Shown: piece by piece, positions 11,406 to 11,407 of the stretch
Numbering within the stretch: the stretch's first letter is position 1
Layout of the letters: the number at the start of each line of letters is the position of its first letter
Assembly (NCBI GenBank): GCA_964571695.1
Contig: CAZNDG010000064.1
Span: 1 to 11,407, forward strand
DNA length: 11,407 bases
DNA from: UBA8958 sp964571695
GTDB lineage: Bacteria > Desulfobacterota > Syntrophia > Syntrophales > UBA8958
Reading direction: 5' to 3'
The notes under the pieces: generated by a model
Databases searched by the model: none
Told to the model about the DNA's origin: nothing
Seen by the model: the letters and a program-made list of their open reading frames with translations, nothing else
Translations under genes and position numbers: made by a program

Positions 11406-11407
11406 GG

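Noticed and set aside
1..11407. CRISPR array, retron or diversity-generating retroelement
   Set aside because: No regularly spaced identical repeats of 24-40 bp, no Cas-like or reverse-transcriptase-like frame, and no template/variable repeat pair were seen on either strand.

Overview
The window looks like an accessory region (a defence and mobile-element graveyard) from a moderately GC-rich bacterium. The gene families (AbiE, DUF6088, wHTH plus nucleotidyltransferase pairs, RelE/HigB with an XRE antitoxin, a tyrosine recombinase at a tRNA 3' end) would fit a Desulfobacterota/Syntrophales-like genome. That placement is a weak inference; no ribosomal RNA or housekeeping gene is present to anchor it.

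Bases 1-2460 are AT-rich and carry three minus-strand genes: a HEPN-like protein, a single-TM protein and a DUF2971 protein. They have the layout of integron gene cassettes: same orientation, and separated or ended by imperfect palindromes whose outer 7-mers have the RYYYAAC / GTTRRRY logic of attC sites. The 7-mers at the two ends of each cassette are complementary, exactly or with one mismatch. One attC body has been deleted. No integron integrase is in view. Bases 2460-2820 hold a possible 36-residue ORF with a good ribosome site and a TATAAT box, plus a 22-bp direct repeat.

Bases 2820-4925 contain a minus-strand pair, a winged-helix regulator and a nucleotidyltransferase. The second gene has lost its catalytic middle and carries a 1-base frameshift. 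The pair is flanked by copies of a GC-rich repeat that continues to the right as about 0.9 kb of very GC-rich DNA with strong hairpins and no believable gene.

Bases 5029-5690 are a toxin-antitoxin operon (HigB/RelE-type toxin, then XRE antitoxin) with a palindromic operator over its promoter. Bases 5713-6590 hold a terminator, the 3' 44 nt of a tRNA-Glu(CTC), likely recombinase repeats, a second terminator and a 5'-truncated tyrosine recombinase: a decayed integration site.

Bases 6627-8320 are an intact AbiEi/AbiEii (type IV toxin-antitoxin, abortive infection) operon. Bases 8414-9743 hold a DUF6088 antitoxin-like gene whose start codon has been replaced by a transposase fragment and whose downstream partner is an unrecognisable remnant. 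The transposase piece is itself frameshifted. Bases 9744-11158 carry a plus-strand FRG-domain gene flanked by sequences resembling attC halves. The right edge is a minus-strand protein fragment with two frameshifts.

Two themes stand out. First, cassette-like recombination sites occur around genes of defence-associated families. Second, three independent nucleotidyltransferase-type modules lie within 6 kb; one is intact, one has kept its regulator but lost its toxin, and the third appears to have done the same. Several breaks are single-base changes in homopolymer runs, so sequencing error cannot be excluded for some of them.
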